DNA of 64,000 bases. Origin: Dactylorhiza incarnata (taxonomy: Eukaryota; Streptophyta; Magnoliopsida; Asparagales; Orchidaceae). Numbering within the stretch: the stretch's first letter is position 1; each line of letters starts with the position of its first letter. The notes under the pieces were generated by a model. The model made no database searches, was not told where the DNA came from, and saw only the letters and a program-made list of their open reading frames with translations. The DNA lies in contig JAWHQI010000739.1 of NCBI GenBank assembly GCA_033032865.1, positions 124,001 to 188,000 on the forward strand. Reading direction: 5' to 3'. Shown here in pieces: positions 53,601-64,000 of the stretch. Both the position numbers and the translations under genes were made by a program.

Positions 53601-54064
53601 TACCCCGTCTTCAGCTACCGGGGAGACACCATTCAAATTATCTCATGGCTCGGAAGCTGTTGTTCCTATAGAATTTGAGGTGATCATTCCAAGAGTTGTA
53701 TACGCCAAAGAGGGAGGAGAATCATGGATAGATGAAAATGATGAGGCTATCAAGTATAGTCTAGATCTAATCGAAGAACTTCAAGATGAGGAAACAATCA
53801 GATAGGAGGAAGTTAAAAGGAGAATGGCGAAATATTTTGACAAGAATGTCAGAGTGAAACAGTTTACAGTTGGGGATTTGGTACTAAAGAAGGTGGATGC
53901 TGCGGCCAGGTCTGGCAACGTCGGAAAGCTAGATACTAATTGGGCCGGACCCTTCATCATCAAAGAAGTACTAAAAAAACGGGGCTTATCGCCTTCAGAC
54001 AAGTGAAGGAGGAGACATCTCACGCACCTGGAGCGGTGACGATCTTAAACGGTTCTATCCTTAG
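50681..54064 (+). pseudogene. E5 pol: RT to integrase, gag deleted, several stops
   Basis: Immediately after the LTR the sequence GAAAGCAGTATCGGG continues as the protease-RT linker. Gag and protease are missing. The junction lies in a GAAA(G) string present at both parent sites. RT (YVDD near 51530), both RNase H domains (second near 52365) and integrase (WGMDL near 53200, TDNGPQF near 53385, GQVEAANR near 53490) are readable. Breaks: TGA at 52117-52119 (CGA to TGA at a CpG), TAG near 53803-53805, and a frameshift near 53975. The end DDLKRFYP is at 54064. The sequence is of the E1 type, not the E3/E4 type. Confidence 0.9.
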
Positions 54065-54419
54065 AATGTCCTATTTTATTCCCTTACATTCATTAGATAT
54101 TTTAATGAAAAGCCCTATACTGACACTTCTTCATGTCTGATTTTTTCCTTTTATACTTCTTTATATATCAAACTCACTGAACCGTGGAGACATCGCAAAG
54201 TTCCGCTCGAACCCCCTCGGATTGTAGTCATTAGCATAAAACCACGAAGATCATGTGTAGCGGGGAGTTTTCGCACACGTGTAGTGGTAGCTTGCCAATT
54301 CCCGTGCGGTGGTCTTCGGAACCTTAATCCCGGCTGATATCTGACACACCCCTGCATCAAGGGAGGTCTAGGTGAATGTTGGCTCTGTCATGCCCCGAGA
54401 GGGATATAGTTACAGCTTT
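54065..54419 (+). other. E5 conserved non-coding segment after pol
   Basis: It is close to 18483-18839 of E1, including ACCCCCTCGGATTGTAGTC. No gene is visible. Confidence 0.5.
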
Positions 54420-54820
54420 GATGATCTTTCTGAGGAAATCAATGTCGGTATAGCCCCCGCGGCACAACCACACCTGCCCAACTGATCATCCCAGTCTGTG
54501 ACCATCGAATACTCCTAGGTACTCTCAAGCGATGCCTAAGCGGGACCCACAACTGAGTTGATCTCTTTGAGGAAAGCAATGTTCGCCGCCTAGGCCCACC
54601 TGCCCAATTGATCAACTCGGCTTGTAGCCCTAGGCAAGAGAGCAGTCGAGTCGCTTACAACCCTTATGACCACTTGAGGAAAGCAATGTTCGCCGCCTAG
54701 GCCCACCTGCCCACTTGGTCATCTGGGTCTGTACTTGTCTTTTTCTTTATTCCTACAGCTCTTATGACCACTTGAGGAAAGCAATGTTCGCCGCCTAGGC
54801 CCACCTGCCCACCCGGTCAT
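54420..54820 (+). repeat. E5 hairpin array (four units)
   Basis: The units and order are as in E1. The first unit has the same diverged middle (GTATAGCCCCCGCGGC) as E1, so E1 and E5 share an array type. The last unit has a one-base mismatch in its stem (CGGTCAT). Confidence 0.8.
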
Positions 54821-55902
54821 CTGAGTCTGTGGTTATCTTTTATTGCATTACAGGAAATTGTTTCACCTCATATGGTTATTATAGACCATTTAGAGAAAAG
54901 AGCAGGATTCTTATGTACATCACAAACCGGCCGACTTAATACTCAAACCGGGCGGTTTGAAATAAACATGTATCGGAACTTCTGGGCGGTCTAAATTAAG
55001 CAGGTTTCAAAGATGTCATGCGGTTTGGTTTTCAGACCGGACGGTTTGAAATAAACAGGATATCATTAAAATGTCACAAGGAAAATATCAAGGGATCAAG
55101 TATAATCATGACCGGCCGACCTCATTATTCGGTTATGATCCTCATTGCAAGCGTTAAACCTACTAATCGCATAAATTATATATATAGTCTGTGCGGGTTC
55201 TCAGCTAATACTATATAAGGCTGACATATAAATTGATCGGATTAAATATTAATCGCACAGTGTATCAACTGATTTTCTTGCGACTTGATATTCTGTCTTA
55301 CAAGGCAATTATGTGAAGCCAGGTTATGGTCGCACGGCTTGATTATTTCAATTTCCTGATTGGTTATCAGTTACATTCACGGGGGTAGGACTTGTGGCAA
55401 TCTTGGTTGCAAGTCGCTTGAGTTAAAATACTGTCCGCTCGGTCTGTTGATTGTTCTTATGACTTGGCATTCTTTATCCTGGAAAGCAAGTATGCAGGGT
55501 CTGGTAACAACCGCGCGGCTTGATTATGTTTGGCTTCCTGGATATCGTAATAAGTTAGCACCTCCTCGGGATAAATCGAATCAATTTGATCCGGGTTAAA
55601 GAAAGCAAGCTATGCGAATGGACTTTTTACTAATAGTTACTCTATCAGAATCCTATGAAGATCATTATCCTAAACGGGTGAGTTAAATATTAAGTCGCAT
55701 GACTTGGTTAGAAGGATCAATTATCTAACACAGAAGGAGATCGCAGTGAACACAAGCAAGTAAAGACAAACCGCTGAATAGGTAAAAGTTTTCCATTTTG
55801 TTTTTAGAATATCTTTACATTGATTCATGACCGACCGGTTAACAAAACCAAACCGTCGGTCGTGCAAAAGTAAAAAACAAAAAAGAAAATTACAAAAGGG
55901 AG
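54821..55902. other. E5 gene-free region
   Basis: No gene is visible. It has dispersed words such as AACCGGGCGGTTTG (near 54947) and AACCGCGCGGCT (near 55509). It aligns with 28928-30090 of E3 in reverse, not with E1 or E4. Confidence 0.5.
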
Positions 55903-57740
55903 CTACTCGTCCGGCTTGAGTTTCTTGGTCGTAGGAGAGGTCGAATCTTCATCGCCAGTAATATCCGCGTCAGGCGAATATCCTCTGCTTGGAGTGGAGG
56001 AACCCGAGGAGCTACCACTCGAGCTTTCCGAAGTACCTGAGCCGCCCGACTTGCGAGTCCGAGACCGTCCGGTCTCTTCAGAATCGCAGGATTCTACATC
56101 AGAGCCATCTTTTTCTCCTTCGACATCCGTGGCGGGCTCTTTTTCGGCTTCTTCATCACTACTTTCTTCCTCAGTGCTACTAGATTCGACCTTGTTTTTC
56201 CCCTTGGCTCGGCGGGTTATTTCGTTTAATTTGTCCTTCAGGCCCGGATAAAGATCCGGGAAGGTTGTATCCTCAAAGCCATCGGCCAGGCCGTCCCGAT
56301 CTCGTAAGCGATTAAGAGCACCATCAATCCCTTCGGCTACATGAGGGAAGACCTTCTCCTGGAAATCCGGGTTGTCCATGTCGTATTGATGCTACAAAAA
56401 GAGAACAGAAATCAGGTCGCGCGGTCTGAAAATGATAAGCCCGAAATGTTTTGTCGAAGACTTACCGCAATAATCTCCTTAAGCTTAGCATTCTCATCGG
56501 CCTGATCGGCGAACTTCTTCTCCAGATAAGTATGCGCCGATACCAGTCGTTTATACGAAAGGGCCATAAAATGGTTGGCCGCAAAACCCCAGGCGCCGGC
56601 CTGTGCGGCTACTCTGGAAAGTTCCTCCTCCGGAACTCTCTTCAATCTCTTCAAAGTTTTTCGGCCATACATGGCGGCCCCAGCGGCTAACGCATGTCGG
56701 CTAATTTTCTCACTCCCCCAGAATGGGAGAGCAGTGGATAACTGCACGCAGTCATCATCCTTATGCCAAAGGACCGTCGGCTTTCCCTTCAGATTGCGCG
56801 TATTACTGCAAGAACGAAGAAGCTCGAAATCGCCCGAAGAAGCCGGGCTCTCATCTTCAGACCACTGCGGGTCGGATTTCTTTTGTCTTTTCTCCCTTTG
56901 GGTCAGAACTGGAGCGGCCGGAGTAATCGGCTTGTTCAAAGGAACGACTGAGGCAGCTGCAGGAATTTAAGGCTTAAGGAAACAGTCCGCGCGGTTATAA
57001 AATGACGAGTTGAGGAAAAGCTTACTGTCCTCCGGGCGAACATCCGCCAGCTGCGTGAACAAGGGAATGTAATAGTTCACATCAAGTCGCTCATTCTCCA
57101 AGGATTCGAAGATCTTCTGCTCCGCTTCTCCGAGCTTGACCGGCTTGAAGTCCGCCGCACTCCTCGCTTGCGGGTTGACCTGCAGCAGCCCTAACAGGCC
57201 TTCAAACATAGCATACCGCTCGGACCAGCTCGCAACCTTGTTCGCAAGGTTCACAACTTTCATTCCCCGACATCCAAAATAGATATGACCTCTAAAAATA
57301 GAAGTTCCGGCGTCCGGAGTAGACCGCACGGAAAAGAAGTTTCGAAACAAAGAAATCGAAAAAGTAACTCGCTCTGACCGCAGATACGAGATAAAACTAT
57401 AAATAGAGGCGATGGAATTCGGCGGAAGCTGTCCGGGCACGACCCCGTAGTGATCGAGAATAGTGATGACTTCAAGAGGAGGGGGAAATCTGAAGCCATA
57501 CTTAAAGTGATCGACGGGAATGGCGATCTTAGTAGAAGATGAAGAATTTATCCGCTCATCACGTAACGGAAGTCGGGCGGTTACATTGCTTCCAACCATA
57601 TATTCTGCAATAAAATCATCTAACTCGCTTTGAGTTAAGCGACATTCCTTATGATTGGCCGATCGAAAAGCAGAAGCCGCGTCAGTTCGGACCGCGTGAG
57701 CTTTCTCAGACCGCGACGACTGCTGCTTAGCTCGCGCCAT
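55903..57740 (-). CDS. E5 antisense gene B: PF04195-like protein, intact, 3 exons
   Basis: Exons 57740-57026, 56956-56466 and 56391-55903 join in one open frame of 564 residues plus stop, with GTAAGC and GTAAGT donors, CTGCAG and TTGTAG acceptors, and phases 1 and 0. Exon 1 has exactly the length of exon 1 in E4 (715 nt). It has the 'putative gypsy type transposon' region (FKYGFRFPPPLEVITILDHYG), a coiled coil (about residues 370-402) and a Ser/Glu/Asp-rich tail. Both introns carry the family I word (CCGCGCGGTT at about 56988, CGCGCGGTCT at about 56418). It is intact although pol and gene A in the same element are broken. Confidence 0.87.
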
Positions 57741-57775
57741 TTCAGAAAGTATGGAATGAATCGCCGTAATTCTTA

Positions 57776-57784
57776 CTACTTATA
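57776..57784 (-). promoter_or_regulatory. TATA box of E5 antisense gene B
   Basis: TATAAGTAG on the minus strand lies 36 bp upstream of the ATG at 57740. Confidence 0.7.
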
Positions 57785-58130
57785 GAGGTAGTGATCTGCA
57801 AATAACCAAAATATAACGCGGATATGACGTCAGGCCGTGCGGATTACAACGCAAAGCGGCACAGATAAAAAGAAAGAGCAGTAGCTTGCGCATAGGCAAG
57901 ACCGACTAAGCAAAAACTTATAATAAACATGAAAGTTCGGCAAGGAATCACAAGCATCCAGCGCTAGTCGCGCGACCTGCACATCAATTCGGCATAAACT
58001 ATGCATATTATAGGCGCAACAGAAGGCGCTAAAAGAAAATACTATCCAAAGTAAACCAGAACATCAGATCATCCCGGGGAGTAAATAAGAGAATTATTAC
58101 AGACATAGTTCATGAAAAGTTAAAAGCCGC
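57785..58130. other. E5 spacer between antisense genes B and A
   Basis: No gene is visible. It contains the upstream region of gene B with a GGCCGTGCGGATT word near 57832 and CGCGCGACC near 57970. Confidence 0.45.
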
Positions 58131-60396
58131 TTATGGCTGACGCGGCTCTTGATGATTATCCTCACGATGAAGCCGCGCGACCTGGTCACCGGTCTGAATA
58201 AGAAGGCTATAAATTTGACTTGAGTGATAGTGGATATGATTGAGCGTGCTATGAAGCCGCGCGGCGTCCCTTTCTACCCGCGCAGCAAGGATCGTACGAG
58301 CAGAAGGGGCCCCGGCAGGATCATTCGCGGAAGGATCAGATGCCCTAATAAGTAAGGGATTAGAGCTCGCCCCAACAGTCGAGCGGTTCGGCATCCGAGC
58401 TCTTTCATCAGTAGACGAGCGCCGGCTCTCGCCAATCTCTCTGGCCATGCGAAGATATTTGTTTTGATAATATTTACAGTCATCCTCAAGCTTTGAGGAC
58501 ATCTTTTTCTCTTTATCAAGACGCGCGGTTATTGTAGCAATTTGATCTATCAGCATCTGTTCCTTTTCAAGCCGCGCCTTCTTCTCAAATTCTAGTCGAG
58601 CCTCCAACACACTCTCATTCTCCGGCCTCCTTTTCTTCTCGGCCTCCAGATCAGCCCGCACATTCTCCAGATCAGCCCGCGCATTCTCTAGGTCAGCCCG
58701 CGCCGCCTCTAAATTGGCCTCGATCGCCAGACGCTCCTCTTGTCTCTCTTTCCTTTCAACCTCTAGAGCAACCCGGGCGGCCTCTTCTTTCTTCTCCATT
58801 TCTCTTATCTTCACTTCCAAGTTACTCAGAAGAAACTGAAGGTTGGCCAGCTCCTCCTATCCGGAATTTAATATTGGCATAAGATTCGGCATCTGAGGAA
58901 GAGATGGAAGGCTAGAGATCAGGTCGCCCGGTCTCATCATGTCCTCCGGTTTGTCTACAAGAGAAAATTGTAATTAGCACAGCCGAAGGCGGATAGGATA
59001 ATTAAGGAATTATAAAAGTTGAAATGCCTGAATAAACAGTCCGCTTCAACTGTTCAACATCTATTCTCCGGCGTTGTTCTCGCCATGTCCGTTCGGTATT
59101 CCTTCGTCTGGCGGCCAGCGTTTGAGTAAAAAGAGGGAAGAAGCTTGGCGGCGGATTCAACAACAATTTAGTTTGCTTTTTCCGAGGTCACGGAATGAAG
59201 AAGCGGATAGTTTCATAATCCGCACCGGGCTTAACTGGAGCGAACGGGTCGGGAAACTGCGGCCTGCCTTGCGACCGTATCTTCTCCGCCTTTATACCTA
59301 TTAGGCGCAGACCGGCTAGGGTCCGGTCTTTCTCCTCTCGAGCGATCTTCTCAGAATCACCAGTATTTTCGTCAGGAGAAATAATTTGGCTCGAGGTCAC
59401 AGGGTTATCAAGTAACATATTCTTATTCAGAAAATCATCCATCCCTCTGAGGATGCCCCCGATCGACATACTGGTCGCAGAATCTGGGATGAGATCGCCC
59501 GACTTGGCAAGAGGTGTATTGGGCGGGTCGATTTCCTCTTTCACGCGCGGATTATGTTGAAGACAGTCCGCCATCGGTTTCTTAAAAGCTTTGTTTCCAA
59601 CCTTCAACTTTTGAAGCTTCTTGGCAATTCGCTCGGCTGACGAATGACCCCTCTTTCTCTTCTTTTTCTTCCCCGACTCCGGGATGATCTGCCTTGTAGG
59701 GCTGGAATCATCAATAATCAAGACCGGTGAGATAGACGATCCATCCGGCCTGGAGGAGACAACTTCGCCTTCTTCCCCAATATTTAGCTTCATGAGAGGA
59801 GTCCCTGATGAAGTAAAATCTATGTCGAAGAAAGGTGAAAGATGGTCCACTTCGGGTTCTATCGACTTCTTTCCGAGGATTTTTTCCTCAGATGACAAGA
59901 CCCCGGCAGCTTCTACCCTAGCCGCCTCCACCACCGCTGCTTTAGCTTTAGCCGCTTCTTCTTCAGCGGCTTTAGCTTTAGCCGCTTCTTCTTCAGCGGC
60001 TTTAGCTTTAGCCGCATCTTCTTCAGCGACTTTAGCTTTAGCCGCTTCTTCTTCAGCGGCTTTAGCCTTAGCCGCTTCTTCTTCAGCGGTTTTAGCCTTG
60101 GCCGCTTCTTCTTCAGCTTCGGCCTTAGCTACTATTTCTCTTGCGGCTTTTATCTTTGCCGCCTCCGTCTCAATAACTCTTTCCTTAGCCGACAATTCCC
60201 CGGCGGTTTTTCTTTCCTCCGCAGTTCTTTCCCCAGTTTTCTTCTTAGACCCGGAGGGTTCTGTCTTCGGAGATCGCCCGGCCTTATCAGACTGATGACT
60301 CTTCTTCTTCCGAGTATCTTTATCTTTCCTTTCCTCGGTTTTCTTCCGGTCTCCCCCCTTATCAACGCGGGTCTGAAGGGAATCAAGGAAGTTCAT
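58131..60396 (-). pseudogene. E5 antisense gene A: lysine-rich coiled-coil protein with decapeptide repeats, broken
   Basis: The ATG at 60396 gives MNFLDSLQTRVDKGGD, matching E1 and E4. After a Lys-rich stretch comes a run of about six decapeptides of type EEEAAKAKAA (59935-60115), absent in E4. Next are a second basic cluster (KKKKRKRG) and the conserved RFFIP segment, where TGA replaces Arg (about 59190). An intron ends at TCTCTTGTAG (58955). The last exon has a TAG near 58858, then a coiled coil and the conserved tail (GDQVARLHRED) to 58131. Two nonsense codons make it a likely pseudogene. Function is unknown. Confidence 0.8.
59935..60115 (-). repeat. 30-bp tandem repeat coding for decapeptides in E5 gene A
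   Basis: About six copies of a 30-bp unit (core TTTAGCCGCTTCTTCTTCAG on the + strand) keep the reading frame and extend an Ala/Glu/Lys helix. Confidence 0.9.
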
Positions 60397-60496
60397 TCTG
60401 TTTGAAGGGGTGCCGATCTGAAAAATTCTAACCGCAATCGGCGAGTAGCGACCCGTGATCTCTGGAGAATTATGAAAGGGGAGAGCTCTCAGGCAA

Positions 60497-60503
60497 TTTT
60501 ATA
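60497..60503 (-). promoter_or_regulatory. TATA box of E5 antisense gene A
   Basis: TATAAAA on the minus strand lies about 100 bp upstream of the ATG at 60396, the same spacing as in E1 and E4. Confidence 0.6.
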
Positions 60504-60588
60504 GCTGGAAGCACAAGTCGGGTGCGGTCTTTCGGATAGAATTGATATTTTTGAAATCTCTTCGGAATTTAAAAATATGCGGGGATTA

Positions 60589-61289
60589 TGTTTACCCAAG
60601 AGACCGCTTCCGAGTGATACAACTCGCAGACTGGGCGGTCTAAAGCTCAAGATCTCCCGGACCGATCTCAGTAAAAGACATCCAGCACCAAACAACGCAG
60701 ACCGGGCGGTCTGATCCATCAAGTCGTTTCCAAAGAATGAAGATCAGCCAAGGACAAGTCCCAAAAACAAATCGCGGCCTCTGGTATGAGACCGCCCGGG
60801 TTGGAAGGTCGCCTTGGTCGCTACAACTTCAGGCCAAGCCAAAGGAAGACCGGGAGCCCAAGCCGCTAAACCGCGCGGCTTCTCTTCTCTTTCCCTTCTG
60901 AATCCCGTCACCGCCTGCCCGTTTCTTCTGTACCCGGGCAGGCGGTTATTTTATCCCTGCCCGTTCGGGCAGGCCCCCAAGCCTATAAATAGGGGGCGGC
61001 AACGTTCCCAATGGACGGACATTTGAATCTAGGAGCTCGCTTGTTGGAGCTGCGGACTCGAGTTCCCTGTCTTGCGACTTGCTTGACCGGCCGGCTTGCA
61101 CTTGTAACCCGCTGTAACTCTTTCTTTAATCAAAGGAAAGCCCGTCACAGGAGTGGCATTTGCCGTGATGGGCGAAGTCCGGCCTCGACCGCTGCTAGCG
61201 GTCTCATTCTCCTCTCCCCAAGTAACCAGCAATCCGCAACCTCCGTCTTTCTAGTCACAAACCGCGGGGGTGCATCTTTGGTTTCAACA
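60589..61289 (+). repeat. 3' LTR of E5 (701 bp)
   Basis: It is preceded by ATGCGGGGATTA, starts TGTTTACCC and ends TTTCAACA. TATA is at 60984-60991. The hairpin at 61140-61173 has compensated stem GCCCGTCAC/GTGATGGGC. Satellite follows, beginning GTAGG, which is the expected right target duplication. Confidence 0.9.
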
Positions 61290-64000
61290 GTAGGGCTCCG
61301 ATATCATTCCTAAATTGTGTTGTTTGGGGTAAAATCAGGCAACCGGATCAAAAGTTATTGCTGTTTAAAGTTTGAGTGTTATTTGGAGCTAAATCTCTCA
61401 CTTTCACTACAAACCGCATCTAAAATTCTTTCATTTTGAAATTTATGTGTCATTTGGAGCTAAATCTCGCATTACCACTACAACCCTCTGTATATCGACC
61501 TCTAAATGACCTTGAATGGGTTAAATTCGTTCTCCATTGGATTTTGGGCTCCGATCTCATTACGAAAAGGTATTGTGGGCGAAAATCGGACAACCGGATA
61601 AAAAGTTATGGATCTTAAAAGCTTAGGTCTCCTTTCGAGCTAAATACATTATTACAAACCCGCTGTATATTGACCACTATACAAACTGGATGGGTAAAAT
61701 TTGGTCTCCATTGAATGCAGGGCTCCGAGCTCTTTCCAAAAAGGTGTTGTGCGCAAAAATCGGTTAACCAGATCAAAAGTTATGGCTGTTACAGTTTATG
61801 TGTCAAGAGGAGCCCTCGTCACCACTGCAACCCCCTGTATATTGACCACCAAAATGAGCTGGAAGGGTTCATAATTGTGCTCCATTGGATGTATGCCTCG
61901 GAGCATATTCCGAAAAGGTGATGTGGGCAAAAATCAAACATACAAATCAAAAGTTATGCATGTTAGAAGTTTAGGTGTCATTTGGAGCGAAATATCTCAT
62001 TACCGCTGCAACGCTCTAAATATTGACAACTAAATGAAGTGGAATGGGTAAAACTTGTACTCCAATGAATATAGTGCTACGAGCTCATTTCGGAAAGTTG
62101 TTGTGTGGTCAAATCAGCCAACCAGATCAAAAGTGGTTGCGGTTTAATGTTTGAGTGTCATTTGGAGCTAAATCTCTCATGTTTCCCTACAACCAACTGT
62201 AGATCAACCGCATACGAACTGGAATGGGTAAAACTTGTTGTCCAATAGATGCAGGGCTCCGATCTCATTCTTAAAAGGCGTTGTGGGCAAAAATCAGACA
62301 ACCGGATCAAAAGTTATGGATGTTTGAAGTTTAGGTGCCAATTGGAGCAAACTCCCTCATTTCGACTGCAATCCACTATACGTCGACCACTAAATGAACT
62401 TGATCGAGTAAATCCTATTCTCCTTAGGATGTATGGCTCTGAGCTCTTTCCGAAAAGGTGTTTTGTGCAAAATCCGGACATCCGGATCTAATGTTATAGC
62501 TGTTTGCAGTTTAGGTGTCAGTTGGAGCTAAATCCCACATTACCACTTCAACTCAATGTATATCGACCACTAAATTAACTACATTGGGTAAAACTTGCTC
62601 TCCATTGAATGTAGGGCTCAGAGCTCATTTCGAAGAGGTGTTGTGGGCAAAACTCACACAACCTAATCAAAAGTTATGGCTGTTTGAAGTTTAGGTGTCA
62701 TTTGGAGCTACATTTTGCATTGACAGTGCAACCCGCTCAATATAGACAACTAAATGAACTGTAATGGGTAAAACTTGTGCTTCAATGAATGTAGGGCTCC
62801 GATATCATTCCTAAATTGTGTTGTATGGGGTAAAATCAGGCAACCGGATCAAAAGTTATTGCTGTTTAAAGTTTGAGTGTCATTTAGAGCTAAATCTCTC
62901 ACTTTCACTACAAACTGTATGTAAAATTCTTTTATTTTGAAATTTATGTGTCATTTGGAGCTAAATCTCGCATTACCACTAGAACCCACTGTATATCGAC
63001 CTCTAAACGACCTTGAATGGGTTAAATTCGTTCTCCATTGGATTTTGGGCTCCGATCTCATTACGAAAAGGTATTGTGGGCGAAAATCGGACAACCGGAT
63101 AAAAAGTTATGGATCTTTAAAGCTTAGGTCTCCTTTCGAGCTAAATACATTATTACAAACCCGCTGTATATTGACCACTAAACAAACTGGATGGGTAAAA
63201 TTTGCTCTCCATTGGATGCAGGGCTCCGAGCTCTTTCCAAAAAGGTGTTGTGCGCAAAAATCGGTTAACAAGATCAAAAGTTATGGCTGTTACAGTTTAT
63301 GTGTCAAGAGGAGCCCTCGTCACCATTGCAACCCCCTTTATATTGACCACTAAAATGAGCTGGAAGGGTTTATAATTGTGCTCCATTGGATGTATGCCTC
63401 CGAGCATATTCCGAAAAGGTGATGTGGGCAAAAATCAAACATACAAATCAAAAGTTATGCATGTTAGAAGTTTAGGTGTCATTTGGAGCGAAATTTCGCA
63501 TTACCGCTGCAACGCTCTAGATATTGAAAACTAAATGAACTGGAATGGGTAAAACTTGTGCTCCAATGAATGTAGTTCTACGAGCTCATTTCGAAAAGGT
63601 GTTGTGTGGTCAAATCAGGCAACCGGATCAAAAGTTGTTGCGGTTTAATGTTTGAGTGTCATTTGGAGCTAAATCTTTCAGGTTTCCCTACAACCAACTG
63701 TAGATCAACCGCATACGAACTGGAATGGGTAAAACTTGTTGTCCAATGGATGCAGGGCTCCGATCTCATTTTAAAAGGCGTTGTGGGCAAAAATCAGACA
63801 ACCGGATCAAAAGTTATGGATGTTTGAAGTTTAGGTGACAATTGGAGCAAACTCCCTCATTTCTACTGCAATCCACTATACGTCGACCACTAAATGAACT
63901 TGATCGAGTAAATCCTATTCTCCTTAGGATGTATGGCTCTGAGCTCTTTCCGAAAAGGTGTTTTGTGCAAAATCCGGACATCCGGATCTAAAGTTATAGC
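61290..64000. repeat. Satellite DNA, about 180-bp monomers in a 1501-bp higher-order repeat
   Basis: Landmarks such as GGCTCCGATCTCATT and GATCAAAAGTTATGG recur every 177-181 bp. One monomer per block carries an internal duplication of about 75 bp, giving a 255-bp spacing (61295-61550 and 62796-63051). The whole pattern repeats after exactly 1501 bp (61291 with 62792; 61549 with 63050). About 1.8 blocks are in the window, and the array runs past the right edge. Small open frames in it are not genes. Confidence 0.93.

Larger units (their letters stand above)
49905..61289 (+). mobile_element. E5: composite family I element lacking gag
   Basis: Order: LTR (49905-50680), pol starting in the protease-RT linker (50681-54064), hairpin array, antisense gene B (55903-57740), antisense gene A (58131-60396), 3' LTR (60589-61289). 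The two LTRs are 776 and 701 bp and clearly diverged at their 3' parts, so they are not a simple pair. The left LTR also follows a gene A fragment, so it may be the 3' LTR of a neighbour. Recombination between tandem or ectopic copies is the likely origin. Confidence 0.75.

Noticed and set aside
61436..63827. Small frames of 60-138 codons in the satellite
   Set aside because: They recur with the tandem repeat period and have no independent coding evidence.
1..64000. Host genes, tRNA or rRNA genes between the elements
   Set aside because: All segments larger than 300 bp are explained by the elements or satellite; I found no cloverleaf or rRNA-like sequence by eye, though a covariance-model scan was not possible.

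Overview
The window is pericentromere-like DNA from a flowering plant (species not identifiable). I see no ordinary host gene, tRNA, rRNA or CRISPR array. It is built of nested Ty3/Gypsy LTR retrotransposons of the Tat clade, followed by a satellite array. The Tat assignment rests on gag-pol of about 1,810-1,870 codons that has a C-H-H-C gag knuckle, a second RNase H domain before integrase, no visible chromodomain, and extra genes between pol and the 3' LTR.

Layout (E names are mine). E1 (+, <1-27000): family I element whose 5' LTR is cut by the window start. E2 (-, 3536-15970): different Tat family (family II), inserted in the RT of E1, target-site duplication ATTCT, LTRs identical by eye. 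Solo LTR (-, 23980-25371): inserted in antisense gene A of E1, duplication CTAGT. E3 (-, 27001-33899 plus 47626-49337): old, decayed family I element; E1 abuts it on the left. E4 (-, 33900-47625): young family I element inserted in E3, duplication GATGT, LTRs differing at about one site. 49338-49904: fragment of another + strand element. E5 (+, 49905-61289): composite family I element that lost gag. 61290-64000: satellite of about 180-bp monomers in a 1501-bp higher-order repeat.

Every element with enough sequence has the same plan: LTR, gag-pol, about 1-1.9 kb without genes, then two genes on the opposite strand, then LTR. Gene A lies next to the 3' LTR. Gene B lies next to the gene-free segment. 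Each has its own TATA box and is transcribed towards pol. Gene B has three exons with the same intron phases (1, then 0) in all four copies, even between the two families. It has a region resembling the Pfam family 'putative gypsy type transposon' (PF04195, from memory), a coiled coil and an acidic tail. Gene A is lysine-rich with a coiled coil in family I, and proline-, RG- and RS-rich with a coiled coil in family II.

The strongest candidates for something new are these. (1) The conserved, spliced two-gene antisense module. (2) A family-specific short word (CCGCGCGG-type in family I, TACTCGCC/GGCGAGTA in family II) spread over LTRs, intergenic DNA, gag 5' ends and antisense-gene introns but nearly absent from pol, reminiscent of the VANC/VANDAL anti-silencing system. 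(3) A four-unit array of hairpins after pol with a shared loop and unit-specific compensated stems. (4) A covarying hairpin just after the LTR poly(A) signal. (5) Reassortment of gag-pol types with antisense-module types among elements.
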